From: Triatoma infestans
Lineage: Eukaryota; Arthropoda; Insecta; Hemiptera; Reduviidae
Direction of reading: 5' to 3'
DNA: 64,000 nucleotides
Assembly (NCBI GenBank): GCA_011037195.1
Contig: JAAEAF010000212.1
Location: forward strand, 186,001 to 250,000
Shown here: positions 10,636 through 21,847 of the stretch, in pieces
Layout: each line of letters begins with the position of its first letter
How positions within the stretch are numbered: position 1 is the first letter of the stretch
The notes under the pieces: model-generated
The model's database searches: none
What the model was told of the DNA's origin: nothing
What the model saw: only the letters and a program-made list of their open reading frames with translations
Made by a program: the position numbers and the translations under genes

Positions 10636-11391
10636 AAACGCAGACGACGTGGAACATTATAGCTAGATCCCTCCACGCATTAAAGAATGCTTTTCATACG
10701 TGCCCTTCAAAAAGCAGCGTGTCATATACGCGTTACTATTAATGAGGAAAAGACAAAGTACAGGTGTGTCGGAGGTAGCAGTGGGCCCTCCGGAGAAAAT
10801 ATAGAGATCGATACTTTTGTCTTTTCAAGGGTACGGAAATTCTGCTACTTGAGCTCTCAAATTAGCCATTCCAATAATATTTCGTCGAGATTGGTAACAG
10901 AAGAGCAGCTTGATCTCGAGAATCACAAAACTTAGGCTTTATAAAACGCTGATTCACCCGGTGTTAACGTATGCCTCACAAGTTTGGACACTCCTCAAAA
11001 GTGATGATAAAAAAATCCTTATTTTTTTGAAAGGAAAATTCTTCGAAAGGAATTTTCTTTGGACCAGTGAAGGAAGGAGAAGTTTGGAAAAAAAGGAAAA
11101 ATAAGGAATTGTATGAAATGTTTGGGGAACCAGATATAGTGAGCACTACAAAAGCTAAACAGACTAAGATGGGCAGGTCACGTTGTAAGAATGAGGGAAG
11201 GAGAGTTTCCAAGAAAGTTACTCGAGGGAGCAATAGGTGGCTCAAGAAAAATCGGTAGGCCGAAATTAAGATGGCTGGATGGTGTCTCCAGTGATGGTAG
11301 GAACTTGTTGGGTGTCCGCAACTGGAAAGCAGCTGCACAAATCATAGACGGTTGGTGGAAACTCATTGAGGAGGCTGGGACCCACTAAGGG
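10636..11391 (+). pseudogene. 5'-truncated LINE reverse transcriptase
   Basis: The sequence starts within the catalytic box: ADDV is readable at about 10641-10652 and the upstream part of the enzyme is absent. It then encodes, with frame changes, EEKTKY (about 10746), KLRLYKTLIHPVLTYAS (about 10928-10978), KNKELYEMFGEPDIV (about 11098-11142) and the C-terminal block LNRLRWAGHVVRM, GRPKLRWLDG and WWKLIEEAGTH ending at 11388. This order is typical of insect non-LTR polymerases. At least two frameshifts and one internal stop make it dead. Its 5' breakpoint coincides with the A-run ending a family A copy. Confidence 0.85.
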
Positions 11392-11424
11392 TTGTAATGC
11401 CACGGAGAGAGAGAGAAAGTAAAA

Positions 11425-11530
11425 AGGAAATCTTGTGTAAAACCTTCCTACGGCTTTTTCTCTTACTATAAAATTTCCATTGACAAATTTCCTTCAGACT
11501 AAGAATTTTTATTCTATTATTTAGTCAGCC
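11425..11530 (+). repeat. Family A 5' piece
   Basis: It comprises 'aaatcttgtgtaaaacc', 'tttctcttactata' and 'actaagaattttta'. It resumes just after the LINE, so the LINE sits at a junction between two forward copies. Confidence 0.5.
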
Positions 11531-11838
11531 TTAATAGTGGTACATAAATATAGGTGGTGGCAAGCCGAACGTTACATATTTAGCTACCTAGGAGCTCTAA
11601 CTGAACACGACTACACTGCTGACGACCATTCTAGCGATTCAGGTGCTATCGTGACTTCTTTGCCTGGTGTTCCCTTGGATCTAAATGCCCCCTTAAGGTG
11701 CGAAGCATATTTTATGCTAGACTATTGCTCACTTCAGACCTCGTTCCGTATCTGTTCAGAAAAGTTTTAGCTTCCCCAGCTTTGGGAAATGCCCCAGAGC
11801 AGTAGTTCATTGCTATCTTACGAAAGACTTTTCTATTA

Positions 11839-11840
<2 letters not shown>
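11531..11840. other. Unassigned, slightly G+C-richer stretch
   Basis: An open frame on + runs 11537-11770 (77 codons). I recognise no domain in it and its composition alone is not evidence of a gene. A possible fragment of an unknown mobile element or exon cannot be excluded. Confidence 0.25.

Positions 11841-11869
<29 letters not shown>
11841..11869. repeat. (CA)n microsatellite
   Basis: About 14 CA units. Confidence 0.95.
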
Positions 11870-11871
<2 letters not shown>

Positions 11872-11990
11872 GGTTTTCGTGACCCAAGGGACACATACGC
11901 CTTTCCTTGCCAAAGAGTCAACAATTTCATTATCTTCTATTATAATTACGTATATGGTGTAAATTTATGGCTGTTTTGTATGATTTAGTT

Positions 11991-12734
11991 ATATAAGATG
12001 GTTTTGTTAATGAACCTTAGTTACAGCCTCAAATTATTTTTATTTTTCTAGAATGAAATTACATTTTTTTCTATTATATCCCGACGTTTCAACTCTGCAC
12101 GCATCATTTTCAATGGGATTTTTTTTTTATTTTTTAAATTTTGATATTGATTAAAAGAAATAACCTTATGGCTGGTGGTTTTTGAGTACTCATGCTGATT
12201 GTAAAATATGAGTTGGAACCACGTGGTGCCAATATTAAAATTTAGTATATATTTGTGTATATTATTGAGTTCCACCTTGCTCCTGTGTGAGATGGTGGTT
12301 AACTCTAAAATTTATATTTATAATATACACAAATATATACCAAATTTTAATATTGGTACCATATGGTCCCAACTCATATTTTGCAATCAGCACGAGTACT
12401 CAAAAACCACCAGCCATAAGGTTATTTCTTTTTAATCAATATAACAAAAACCCTTAGTTTTTTAAAAATAAACAGGACTAGTAACACAGTTACTTAATCA
12501 ACCAAAAAATTTCATCAGGACGTATCTTAACAACTGGTTTTTAAATATTGAACATATATGACAACTTGCTATAATAGAAGAGTGTGAAAATTAAAAAAAA
12601 AAAAAAATCCCTTGAAAATGACACGTGCAGTGTTGAAACGTCGGGACATAATAGAAAGAAATGTAATTTCATTCTAGAAAAATAAAAATAATTTGAGGCT
12701 TGTAACTAAGCTTCATTTCCAAACCATCTTATAT
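11991..12734. mobile_element. Long palindromic element with PLE-like termini
   Basis: The left arm (11991-12264) and right arm (12321-12734) are inverted copies of each other. Outer ends are ATATAAGATGG and CCATCTTATAT. Inner arms match from 'ggttatttctttt' to 'tatacacaaatata'. The right arm holds about 140 bp (12444-12580) with no partner. Both arms contain GTTGAAACGTCGGG or its complement, the GAAACGTCGG signature also seen near the end of the PLE at 60088-61296. The 10-mer ATTATCTTCT lies at 11929-11938 and 12733-12742, but the left copy is 52 bp outside the arm, so its status as a TSD is doubtful. Confidence 0.75.
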
Positions 12735-13170
12735 TATCTTCTGTGTCAACATACCCTGGCGCCTAAAAGAGGGTGACACTATTATTTCTATTCATGATAT
12801 TTAAGTTTGGCTGGTATTCGTGGCAAGCAAACTTGGTGCTTACATCGCAGCCTCATTATCGCGTAGAATCACATTCTTCTGCTTCCGAAAAAAGGTGCTT
12901 AAATCTTTTAGTTTAACTTGAAGTGGAAAAATAAGTAAAACCAAAATTTTATTCAGGATTAAATTAAAAACGGTGGATATATTTCTATAAGATTTAATTG
13001 TAAGTAAGAATTATTAGCCATGGCCCGTTTTAGGTACGGGTGAGAAGAGTGGTCACATTATTTGGATTGGACAATGTCCTCTAGGGAGTACTGAACATGA
13101 TCTTTACATGACTTGCTCTTACTCCAAATACAATTACATGGACAAATGATTTTTTTTTAAATAAATAATA
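12735..13170. other. Unassigned sequence
   Basis: Nothing recognised. Confidence 0.45.
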
Positions 13171-14480
13171 TTTCAATTATCATACACCTGAATGAAACCT
13201 CCGTGAGTGAATGAGACTGCCCAAGAAAGACAAATCGTAAAAGCTCATATTTGATATTCCATGTATCAATGGCCATCCAATGGAATGATTATAATTATTA
13301 TTTGTCTGTGGGGAGGGACCAAACCCTACGCTATCCAAAGCCACACTGGACCCCAAGATAAACAACCACAAACCGGGTCTGGGACAAATATCTAGACCCG
13401 GGTCATCCATCTAAGATTCACCGCAGTCCGAATAAATCGGACAAGAACTTAAAGCGGAAATAGCCTAAGATCTTCCACAGACATCCTATTCCGACCAAAG
13501 GTCCTAAACCTAATTTCCTCACAACCCAGGCAATCAGTCATAAGATGGATGGGTGTTTCCTCCTCGGTCTCACAGACTCTACAAAATGGATGTCTGCTTA
13601 AACCACAATGTCTAGTAAGAGATCCAACAAGATGCCTGAGAGAGCTCCGTGAAAAACACAGCAAGTCTCACTGATGGCCTTGTCCGGACCCCCGATGAGC
13701 ATTTTGTACTGCCGAAAACCAACTGAGCTCATCCATAAGGATGAAGCTGTCCATGTGTAAGCCTGACAAACATGTGCCAGAAGACACGCCAACAGCAGGC
13801 TCGGGACCAATGAAAGGGAAAGAGGCGCCTAATTGGCAAACCTATCCACCTCTTCATTCCCAAAAATTCCCGTGTGACCTGGCACCCAGACTAGAAGCAC
13901 ATCCTTCAGACAAGAAAGCTCTTCCAGTCATTTAGAACATTCTAACACCAACGTGGAAGTGAAGACACATAAACTCAGCGCCTTCAGCGCAGCTTGGCTG
14001 TCCGAGCAGATACAACCATCTTTTAATTTAGTGTTACGTACCCTCTCATCCAAGATACAACAAAGAATAGCATAAAACTCAGTCTGGAAGTCTGGGTCCA
14101 TTCACCAAGAGATACTGCCAAATGATCTCCGGTCTCAAAATAGACCTCAACTCCAGACATACCATTTATTCTGGAACCGTCCGTGTAACACCGGAAGTAA
14201 TTATCAGGTATCACCCCAGACGGACCCAATCTTGACTAATCATTGATATTCCATATTTAATGGCCACCCACCCATTTTGGGGTCCGGACACGAAGGTTAC
14301 GATCAAAGTTTGTCAACAGAAATTCGACTTTATTAGAAATTTTTTTTCGTTATTAGTGGTTTCCCCAACTTTGACTCCAGGGATTTTCTTCAAAACCACG
14401 CAATTTAACTTTTATTTGAAATATTCTTCCGGGAAAACTGATTTTTGGGGGAGGTCCTGGATCCACTACTTTTGTAATAT
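13171..14480 (-). repeat. Family A copy (reverse) split by a LINE
   Basis: Left part 13171-13279 carries 'aaatcgtaaaagctcatat' and 'ttgatattcc'. Right part 14243-14480 carries 'ttgatattcc', 'gacacgaaggtt' and 'ggaaaactgatttttgg'. The family A order continues across the gap if one copy of the duplicated ~28 bp is removed, showing that the LINE at 13280-14242 landed in an existing copy. Confidence 0.65.
13280..14242 (-). pseudogene. RNase H-bearing LINE, 3' part, with TSD
   Basis: On the minus strand the ribonuclease H domain is clear despite frameshifts. CYTDGSR lies near 14172-14192, QTEFYAIL near 14065-14090, CSDSQAALKAL near 13980-14012, and WVPGHTGIFGNEEVDRFAN near 13832-13890, giving the D, E, D, D acidic residues. 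After it comes a C-terminal Cys/His block (FCRVCETEEETPIHLMTDC, near 13520-13590), as in I, R1, LOA and Jockey-type LINEs. The copy is truncated 5' of the RNase H. A diverged 28-29 bp direct repeat flanks it (13251-13279 and 14243-14270). Confidence 0.85.
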
Positions 14481-14569
14481 TAGAGATCATTAAATAAGAT
14501 TATTTCTAAAATTTCAAATTTGAATAATTGGTCAACTTTTATTTATTTTTACAGAACTATTTTTTTTTT

Positions 14570-14880
14570 TTTCAGATTTTCTTAATTTTATCCAGAACAG
14601 CTCAAAAGATTTTTTTCAAACTTAGAATGTTTAGAGTCTCTTGAATACATAAAAATATTTTTAGCGAATGGTCGGTATGTTTGTGTGTGTGTGTGTGTGT
14701 TTTAACAAAATTTCTTAAAAAACGGAAATTCGGAGGAAGCTCAAATTTGGTATTCCGCCGTAACAGATACGAAGATTTCAGGTTATCCATTAACCGGAAG
14801 TGCGAATTTACTGAATTTTTTCGAGATTTCCTCGAAAACGGCTCCAACGATATTTAATTCATATTTAGGTACTCTCTATC
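14570..14880 (-). repeat. Family A fragment (reverse)
   Basis: Landmarks are 'agcgaatggtcggta', a (GT)n run at 14687-14700, 'aaaaacggaaattcgg', 'aaccggaagtgcgaa' and 'ggctccaacgat'. Confidence 0.7.
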
Positions 14881-15258
14881 CGTAAACTATAATAATCCCT
14901 ACTATCTATAATAATATACTGCCCAGGGTAGTTAAAAGTGTTTACCTGACCAAAGTTGTAGAAAACTGATCACTTAAAATTGTTATAATTGCAGTAAAAC
15001 AAAGGCACATTAGGGAAAAAATAAAAATAATAATTTTTCGTAATCCTACGTTATCATTTATTTGATAAACAACTTTTAATAAATTCTTTCAAAGATTCCA
15101 AATTAAATAAGAGATAACGTGCTGCTACTCATAGGCACAGATAAAACAACAAAAGAATCAAGTTTCATTGTCTGTTTAAATTAAATTATTTTATTCTCAT
15201 TTATGGTTTTAATTGAATAAATAATCAATTTCGCTTTGTTTTTTTTATTTTATTTCTA
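14881..15258. other. Unassigned A+T-rich sequence
   Basis: No feature recognised. Confidence 0.45.
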
Positions 15259-15850
15259 TTTAAAAAATCTGGTGTGAAACAATCACACAACTTTCTCTTG
15301 CTGCAGTTTACAAAATTATAATTGACCAATTTGAATGTTTTCATGGAGAAAATAGAAAAAAAACTGAAAAATACTTCGTCTGTAAAAACGCACTTCCGGT
15401 TTACTAATTTTCTTGAAACTAGGAATTTTGGCAATCTATTTATTTGTAGATGGATGGATTTAGTTGTATGGTAGATGGTAGAATTCTATAATCAATTTAG
15501 ATAGAAAAACATAACCCTAACCCACCCCACAAAAGTCATTTAAATGAATTTTCCCGGAGAAACGTTTTAAATAAAAGTTGTAACTGTTTGTATGTGTAGT
15601 TAATGCATCAAGTTTAATGAAAATCGTTGAAGTCATTTTTGAGAAAATTATTATAAAAAACTGAAAAATATACTCAGTAAAGTGGGACCTACTTCCGGTT
15701 GGAAAAATTTGACAGACAACTTACTGTCCGATCCCATGGTCATATGTAAACGGAATAGCAAGTTTGAACTTTCTGCCATATTTCGCTTTTGAGCTATGCT
15801 GGTCACATACATATATATACACATACACACAAACTATTTTCCTAAACCCT
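15259..15850 (+). repeat. Family A copy (forward), 3' truncated
   Basis: It begins 'aaaaaatctggtgtgaaac' with the intact start and carries one module, with ACTTCCGGT near 15394 and 15707. It ends after the (CA)-rich segment near 15830 without the hairpin, next to a reverse-oriented copy. Confidence 0.75.
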
Positions 15851-15897
15851 TTTATTCCTTTCTCTTACTCCCAATAAGAGGAAGTATTGTATTGTGG

Positions 15898-16560
15898 TTT
15901 TTTTTTTTTTTTTTTTTTTTAACCTTTATTTTCAACATGTTCCACTCATCTGAGTACTACATGAAATTTACATCAGTTACAATACATATAACAAAATAAA
16001 TTTAATGCTTTAAGAAAAAAGTAAATTCATCGGACATAATAATTACATGATAATGATACATGATATTGACACTTAAATGATAATATAAACAGATAAATAC
16101 AAGCATAAGTAATACGCGACTGAAGATGCAAAAGCACATACACCATAGAAAAAACAAATTAATAGATGAAAACTAAAATTTAATAGGTAAAATAAACTAA
16201 TTAACCTTGTTTTACTTAGTTCTACTTTCATTTATTTATCTATTTTACTTTTATTTTATTTTACTTTTAATGCTATTGATAACTAATGTACTAATGAACT
16301 TTTTTTTTTCTTTTTTTTTTTTGTTAAATAATTAATTATTTTTTCTTTTTTTTTTTTTTTTTTTTTATTTATTTTTTTTCCCCCCCATGTTTTTTCTTTC
16401 TATTTTTTTATTTTATTTTATTTATTTATTTATTTATTTTTTTTATTGTTACATTTATCATTACTATTTATTATATTCGCATAGGATGATACTGTTCAGT
16501 CATTTAAGAATTTAAATATTTGACAGACGTATCTTGAGAAATGGGAGAACAAATCTGCTT
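15898..16560 (-). mobile_element. Retroposed 3' end with poly(A)
   Basis: On the minus strand, AAATAAAGGTT is followed by a pure A-run of about 22 (T-run at 15899-15920 on +). This is a polyadenylation signal a few bases before a tail, inserted into family A. The interior (to about 16560) is A+T-rich with several T-rich and TTTA-rich blocks (16300-16450) and no readable protein. It could be the 3' untranslated part of a LINE or a processed transcript. Confidence 0.5.
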
Positions 16561-16593
16561 GAAGCAATTCCGATTTAGCAGGAGGCCAGTGCA

Positions 16594-16735
16594 TGTGTGT
16601 GTGTGTGTGTATGTGTGTGTGTGTGTGTGTGGTGGTGTTTGGGTGTGTTGTATGTATGTGTATGTATGTATGTATGTATGTATGTATGTATGTATGTACG
16701 TATGTATGTATGTATGTATGTATGCATGCATGTAT
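16594..16735. repeat. (TG)n and (GTAT)n microsatellites
   Basis: A TG tract lies at about 16594-16631 and a GTAT tract at about 16650-16735, expanded from the TG-rich position present in family A. The cysteine/valine- or histidine/threonine-rich ORFs across it are artefacts of the repeat. Confidence 0.9.
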
Positions 16736-17257
16736 GTGAACAGCATAGCTTACAAACGAAGAACCTTAGAAAGTTGAAATTTGACATTACATTTAAGTAT
16801 CACCATGCGTTAACTGTCAAAATTCCTCAACCGGAAGGTACCACTTTACTAGTTGTGTTTTTTTACGTTTTTGCAATTTTCTCAAAAATGCTCCGATGAT
16901 TTTCTTGAAACTTCGTATAAACTAAACATGCAAAGATCTACATCTTTTATTTAAAACATTTCTTTGGGAAAATTCATTTAAGGGCACTTTTAGGGAAAGA
17001 GTGGGGTTACAGCTTCCTCTAAAGTTGTATCATAGTTGATTACACAATTCTATCATCCAAACAAAATTAATTAGAAATAAATAGATGGCCAAAATTCCAA
17101 GTTTTAAGAAAATTAGTAAGCCGGAAGTGCGCGTTTACTGAACAGTTTTTTTAGTTTTCGACGAATTTCGTTATATTTGATACACAAACTATAACATTTG
17201 TCAATTATAATTTTGAGAACAGGAGTAAGAGAAAGTTGTGTTTCATACCAGATTTTT

Positions 17258-17363
17258 GTTTGGATTCAGTGGGCCTCAAAACATGTATTTCCGGTGAAAA
17301 CTCGATATCGAAAATTTGACACTATTACACTACTTCCTCTTACTAGGAGTAAAAGACAGTAAA
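17258..17363 (+). repeat. Family A 3' end (forward)
   Basis: It runs from 'ggattcagtgggcctcaaaa' to the hairpin 'cttactaggagtaaaaga' and A-run. It abuts the preceding reverse copy, end to end. Confidence 0.75.
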
Positions 17364-18650
17364 AAAGTTTTGAAAGTTTAATTTACCAGGTGAAAATCAA
17401 ACATTAGAATTTGATGACGTTGCACAAATGCGATCAATACCCTCCGTGTGTTTATCGAATTAATTAGTTTATTTTAATTGTATTATAAAATGAACTGTCT
17501 AAAACCTCTAAACTAGTAAGATTTGATCAATTTTGGTTTATTATTTAAAAAAAACGGAAGAAAAGTTGATAACAAAATTAGTAATACGTACTGTAAATCC
17601 CTTGGTATTGTCTTGAATATGTTGTACAATAGTAAATAACGCTTTTTTCTTGATAAATATACAAATAAGAATAATAAAACTAAACTATGAAATACAGATA
17701 GAAAACTAAAGATATTTTTTATACTTGTAAACATTATCGGGGACAATAGTAGTCAGCTGTGGATACTATCCGCGCAGAATTGCTACTAACCAACGTAATA
17801 AATAATCAAACAGGACAAACACGAATGTACTAACGGTTATGATAGGAATAAAATTGTGGCTATAGCATTATATTATATGGTAAGGTGGGGGAAATCATTT
17901 TTTTTTTTTTCTTATAGCCAGTCAGTTTGGAGTATAGGGCAACACTCCAGCAGTTAGTATATCTGTGTAAGGAACTGTTGAACGTTGGACTTTTGTTTTA
18001 TGTTTATTTAGTTTTTTTTCTTTAACCGCGATTATTTTAAATATTTATTTTAGCCAATAATGACTACGCAAAATTGTTCAAATTCTTGTTTTTTTTTTTT
18101 TTTTTTATTTCAATGACATCAGGATTTTTTATTTTCTTTTAGGCTAATCTAAATTTTATTCTGCCTTTCAAATTGCCTTAAAACACTTTTAATTGGAAAC
18201 TAGTGCTGCAACCAAGATTCACTTCAAAAGACACTGCATACACTGTACACTAACACTCTGACGTCTTCTTAACCATCTTCTTGAAAATTAAAACCTTCCA
18301 GTTATCATTGGTTACTTACTGTAGGATCACATGATCATTCATTGGTTTACAATTTAAGAAGTTTAAGTAAGAATGTTTAAAGACTTATTTAATTGATAAA
18401 TTATATGTTATTATGTAAAGTTTTGTAATAATAATGATAAGATACATCATGATTTTCCTTTAATGTAATGCTAACTGGTGTAGAAATTTCCTTAAAAGTA
18501 TTGTTTTACTAAACGTTAAATCCACTATCTCCCACTAGATGACAAAATATTACATTGTTCTGGAATAATGTAGGGAGGAGAGATTAACTTCTCGGCTACC
18601 CAGTACTCTCCCCTCTTCCCTCACAGAAGTTCATCTTTCTCGCAAAAAAA
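17364..18650. other. Unassigned sequence
   Basis: No gene recognised. Homopolymer T-runs lie near 17899-17910 and 18090-18106. Small family A scraps, 18655-18735 (reverse) and 18750-18830 (forward start), follow it. Confidence 0.5.
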
Positions 18651-18799
18651 AAAAATGTGTCAAATTTTTGAAATCGAGTACTCATCGGGAAATACATGTT
18701 TTGAAATTCCCAGGATATGGGGAGGGGGAAAAAAATCTGTTGAGAAACACTCAATTATCTCTTACTCTAATTAATACAGTTTAATCAAGAAATTTTCAT

Positions 18800-19390
18800 T
18801 AAAATTTCAACGGTACAATGTTTAGTTGGAGTGGCCATAAAAATGGTGCAGGAGAGGACTAATGATTGGTATTAATGATGAACCGAATCGACCACATTTC
18901 CAGGTAAATGCAAATTCAACAGAGGAAGGATATTAATATGGGATCAAGCACCCCTTTCTGAGGACATCCAAAACCAAAAGAATCATGGAGCAAGAATTGA
19001 TGGGACTTTGGAGGTTCGGCTTAAAAAAAACGTATTGATTGCCGTCATTTTTATGAGGAAAAAAGAGATAAAAAAAAACGCTTACGCCAATTATACAACG
19101 TGAATGCAAATTTGACTCAATAATTCACTCTGATAAATTGCTGGCGTATCTTGACAATATTGGATTTCTTTATTCGACTGTGAATCATCAAGTGAACTGG
19201 TAGATCCTGAGACAAGATCTCATACGCAAAGAATGGAAGATCATTGGCTGGACAGCAAAACTGCTATTTCGAGAAAGCCCAAAAACATGCTTCAGATCAT
19301 TTTGTTTGGTGGGTTTTGTGATGAGGAGGAGATTTATTGTTGTATTTTTTAAGGGATATCCCAAAACAGTATATCGCCAAATATAACAAT
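18800..19390 (+). pseudogene. Merlin-type (IS1016/ISXO2-like) transposase relic
   Basis: The frame must be changed several times, but the DDE domain is clear. ARIDGT supplies the first acidic residue near 18999. IIHSDKLLAY follows near 19120-19150 with the second aspartate near 19132, then YSTVNHQVN and VDPETRSHTQRMEDHW with the glutamate near 19236. An upstream WSGHKNGAG-like segment and QRECKFDSI agree with the same family. Multiple frameshifts and stops make it inactive. I did not find its terminal inverted repeats. Confidence 0.8.
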
Positions 19391-19559
19391 CTTTGCATTT
19401 CAATATTTTAATTAATTTTTTGTTTTACTTTTTCAAATGTTTCATAATAAATGTTTGAAAATAATAGTTTTAATTTCAATTTTTATCAGAATAATGACGG
19501 TAGAGCGCACACACTATACCAGCACCGAGATACGCCTATATCTGCGCAGTTAAATTCAG

Positions 19560-20035
19560 CGTTTGAAGTAAATCTGTTGTAGCCGCTTTCAAGAAAATCT
19601 AGAAAAAACTCTGGAATGTATTCTGCAGAGTACCACTTCCGGTTAACCAATTTACTTTAAATTCGGTACTCTAGTAATACTTTTAATATGCCTCAACATC
19701 ATATAGATTGTATAGAACCATGGATTATAGTGAAGTGACCCTTTGTAAGAAAGCTTAATGTTGATTTGTCCGCAGAACTCTCCCCCCTCCCCAAAATTCT
19801 TCAATTTTCCTGGAAAAATATATCAACTGAAAATGATAGGCATTTTTGCTTATATTTAGAATATTCTGGATTAAGAAAATCTTCGAAACTGTTTTCAAGG
19901 AAATAATGGAAAATGGAACTGAAAAAACAATTCATCATTTGATCACAGAACATGTATTTCCGGTGCAAAACCTATTTAAGCTATATCTGACACGATCACA
20001 ATACTTCCTCTTAATAATAAAAAAAAAAAAGTACA
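19560..20035 (+). repeat. Family A copy (forward), diverged
   Basis: It comprises 'gtagccgctttcaagaaaa', 'cacttccggttaacc', 'cctggaaaaatatatcaa' and the end 'caatacttcctcttaataa'. The second half of the terminal hairpin is lost. Confidence 0.6.
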
Positions 20036-20449
20036 AAATTTCGAAGAAAGCTCACTTTATATATGTATCTATTATTTATTTGAAATATTCAATGGACCAA
20101 GGACGTATTAACATCGTATATAAAATTGATTCCCCATTCCATCCCACCCCACCCATCACTTATTGAATTAATATCCTTGAATTTATTTATTAATGGAATT
20201 ATATGATTGATTATTTTTATCGACGTATTTATTACTTTCTGTAACTACTATAGTCGGAAGTGTTGCGATCGTAATTATTACTCAAAATATTTCTTTTCAT
20301 ACAAGTAATACATGTTGTTTATTCCTGCAACTTTTCTTTGAACTCAATTTTTATGTGTTTTTTCCTAACATAAATATACAGGTGGTAAGGGATAAATAAA
20401 TATTGAAATAAACACAAAATCTGCATAGCTATTCAAACTCATTATTTTT
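20036..20449. other. Unassigned A+T-rich sequence
   Basis: Nothing recognised. Confidence 0.4.
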
Positions 20450-21168
20450 TTTCGTTTTGGAAGAATGTTTCGAATAAAAGTAATACGTTTTTATCTGTAA
20501 AATTAGCATACCAAGGTTAAAGGAAATCGTTATAGTCGTTTTGGAGTGTATTCCAAAAAACTCCAATAAAATCACAGTTCCAGCTAACCGTTTTTCTTCA
20601 AATTTGGAATTCGATCACTGCTTTTATTGTGTATTAATATTATGTAGGAGGCGCATATTGATGTGGTACTTTAGAGAAAAGCATAATCCTACTTTTCCCC
20701 CAGAACCCCCCTCCAAATAAATTTTCCCGGAAAAATGTAGCAAATAAAAGTGATAGGTATTAATGTGAGTAGGTAGTATACGAAAGTTTAAAGAAACAAA
20801 CGTTAAAGATCCGTGTTCGAGAAAATTACGAAAAACTGAAGAAGAAAAAAAAAGCATTCAATAAATTTGCTCTTCCGGTTGATGGATTTTGTCCGAAAAC
20901 TTCGTGTCTTGATGCTGGTAGCAACCGAAACGGAATAGCAGGTTTGAGCTTCTTGTGACATTTCGTTTTTTAAATATTCTGTTAAATTATACACACACAA
21001 CATACACATACAGACCATTTGTTAAAAATATTTTTTCGTATTTAGGGAATCCGGAACATGTATTCCCGGAAAAAGCTCAATTTCGAAAATCTAGCACGAT
21101 CGCAATACTTCCTCTTACTAGGAGTGACAGGAAGTAAGTTCCTCTTACTAGGAGTGACAGGAAGTAAA
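20450..21168 (+). repeat. Family A copy (forward) with duplicated end
   Basis: The module is of the 'aataaaagtgatagg' subtype. The CA-rich segment lies at about 20990-21005. The 30-bp terminal unit containing the hairpin occurs twice in tandem, at 21109-21138 and 21139-21168. Confidence 0.75.
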
Positions 21169-21299
21169 TAAGAAGTAAAATTGATCAGTTTGTTTAATTA
21201 CCCTAGAAGGTGGTAAAGATATAAGTACTTATGGCTTCCCACTCAAGTGAATGTACTTACATTGCAGACTAGAACACAGTGCCTAAAACATTTGAAATG

Positions 21300-21845
21300 T
21301 AACGTCACCAACTTTTCTGAACCACCCAAAATCAACTTGTCCAGAAAAATGATTCAAATAAAAATGATAATTTATATAGTTAGCATTCCAAGTTTAATAC
21401 AATTTCATAGTAGTAGCAGATTTGGAGAATATTCCTAAAAAAATTCAGATAACTATTCCGTAAAATCGCGCTTTATGTTAACCGATTTTTTTTTTTAACC
21501 GATATTCTAGCAATGCTCATTTAATACATTATAATATTAGCGTAGTATACGAAGTTTAAAGAAAATTGTTGGATCCATTTTCTTAAAATATCGTGAAAAA
21601 CTGAAGAAAAAAAAAAACAGTAAAGGTCGCACTTCCGGTTTAAGGATTTTGACCAAAAACTTCGTATCTGATGCGGTGATAGTATCTTACAGGAACATGA
21701 AGTTTGAACTTCTTGCGATTTGTCTTTTTGGAGATATTTTGTTCACACAGACACACACTTATACAGAATTTTTTCCCCCGAACGCAGGGGACCCCCAATA
21801 TATGGGTATTTCCGGTGAAATAGCATTGAAAAAATTAATACAAAT
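21300..21845 (+). repeat. Family A copy (forward), 3' truncated
   Basis: It has 'aaaaatgattcaaataaaa', 'cacttccggtttaagg' and 'ccggtgaaatagcattgaaa'. It stops just before the terminal hairpin, where a (TTC)n tract begins. Confidence 0.65.
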
Positions 21846-21847
21846 AT

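Larger units (their letters stand above)
15860..17257 (-). repeat. Family A copy (reverse), interrupted by a retrocopy
   Basis: The terminal hairpin lies at about 15860-15890, followed by foreign sequence from 15898. Family A resumes at the TG/TATG microsatellite near 16590 and runs through 'gaacagcatagctt', the central module and 'ccggaagtgcgcg' to the terminus 'gtaagagaaagttgtgtttcat' and 'accagattttt' at 17257. Confidence 0.75.

Noticed and set aside
16504..16899. Overlapping ORFs of 70-100 codons on both strands (His/Thr-rich or Val/Cys/Met-rich)
   Set aside because: They are translations of the (TG)n and (GTAT)n microsatellites.
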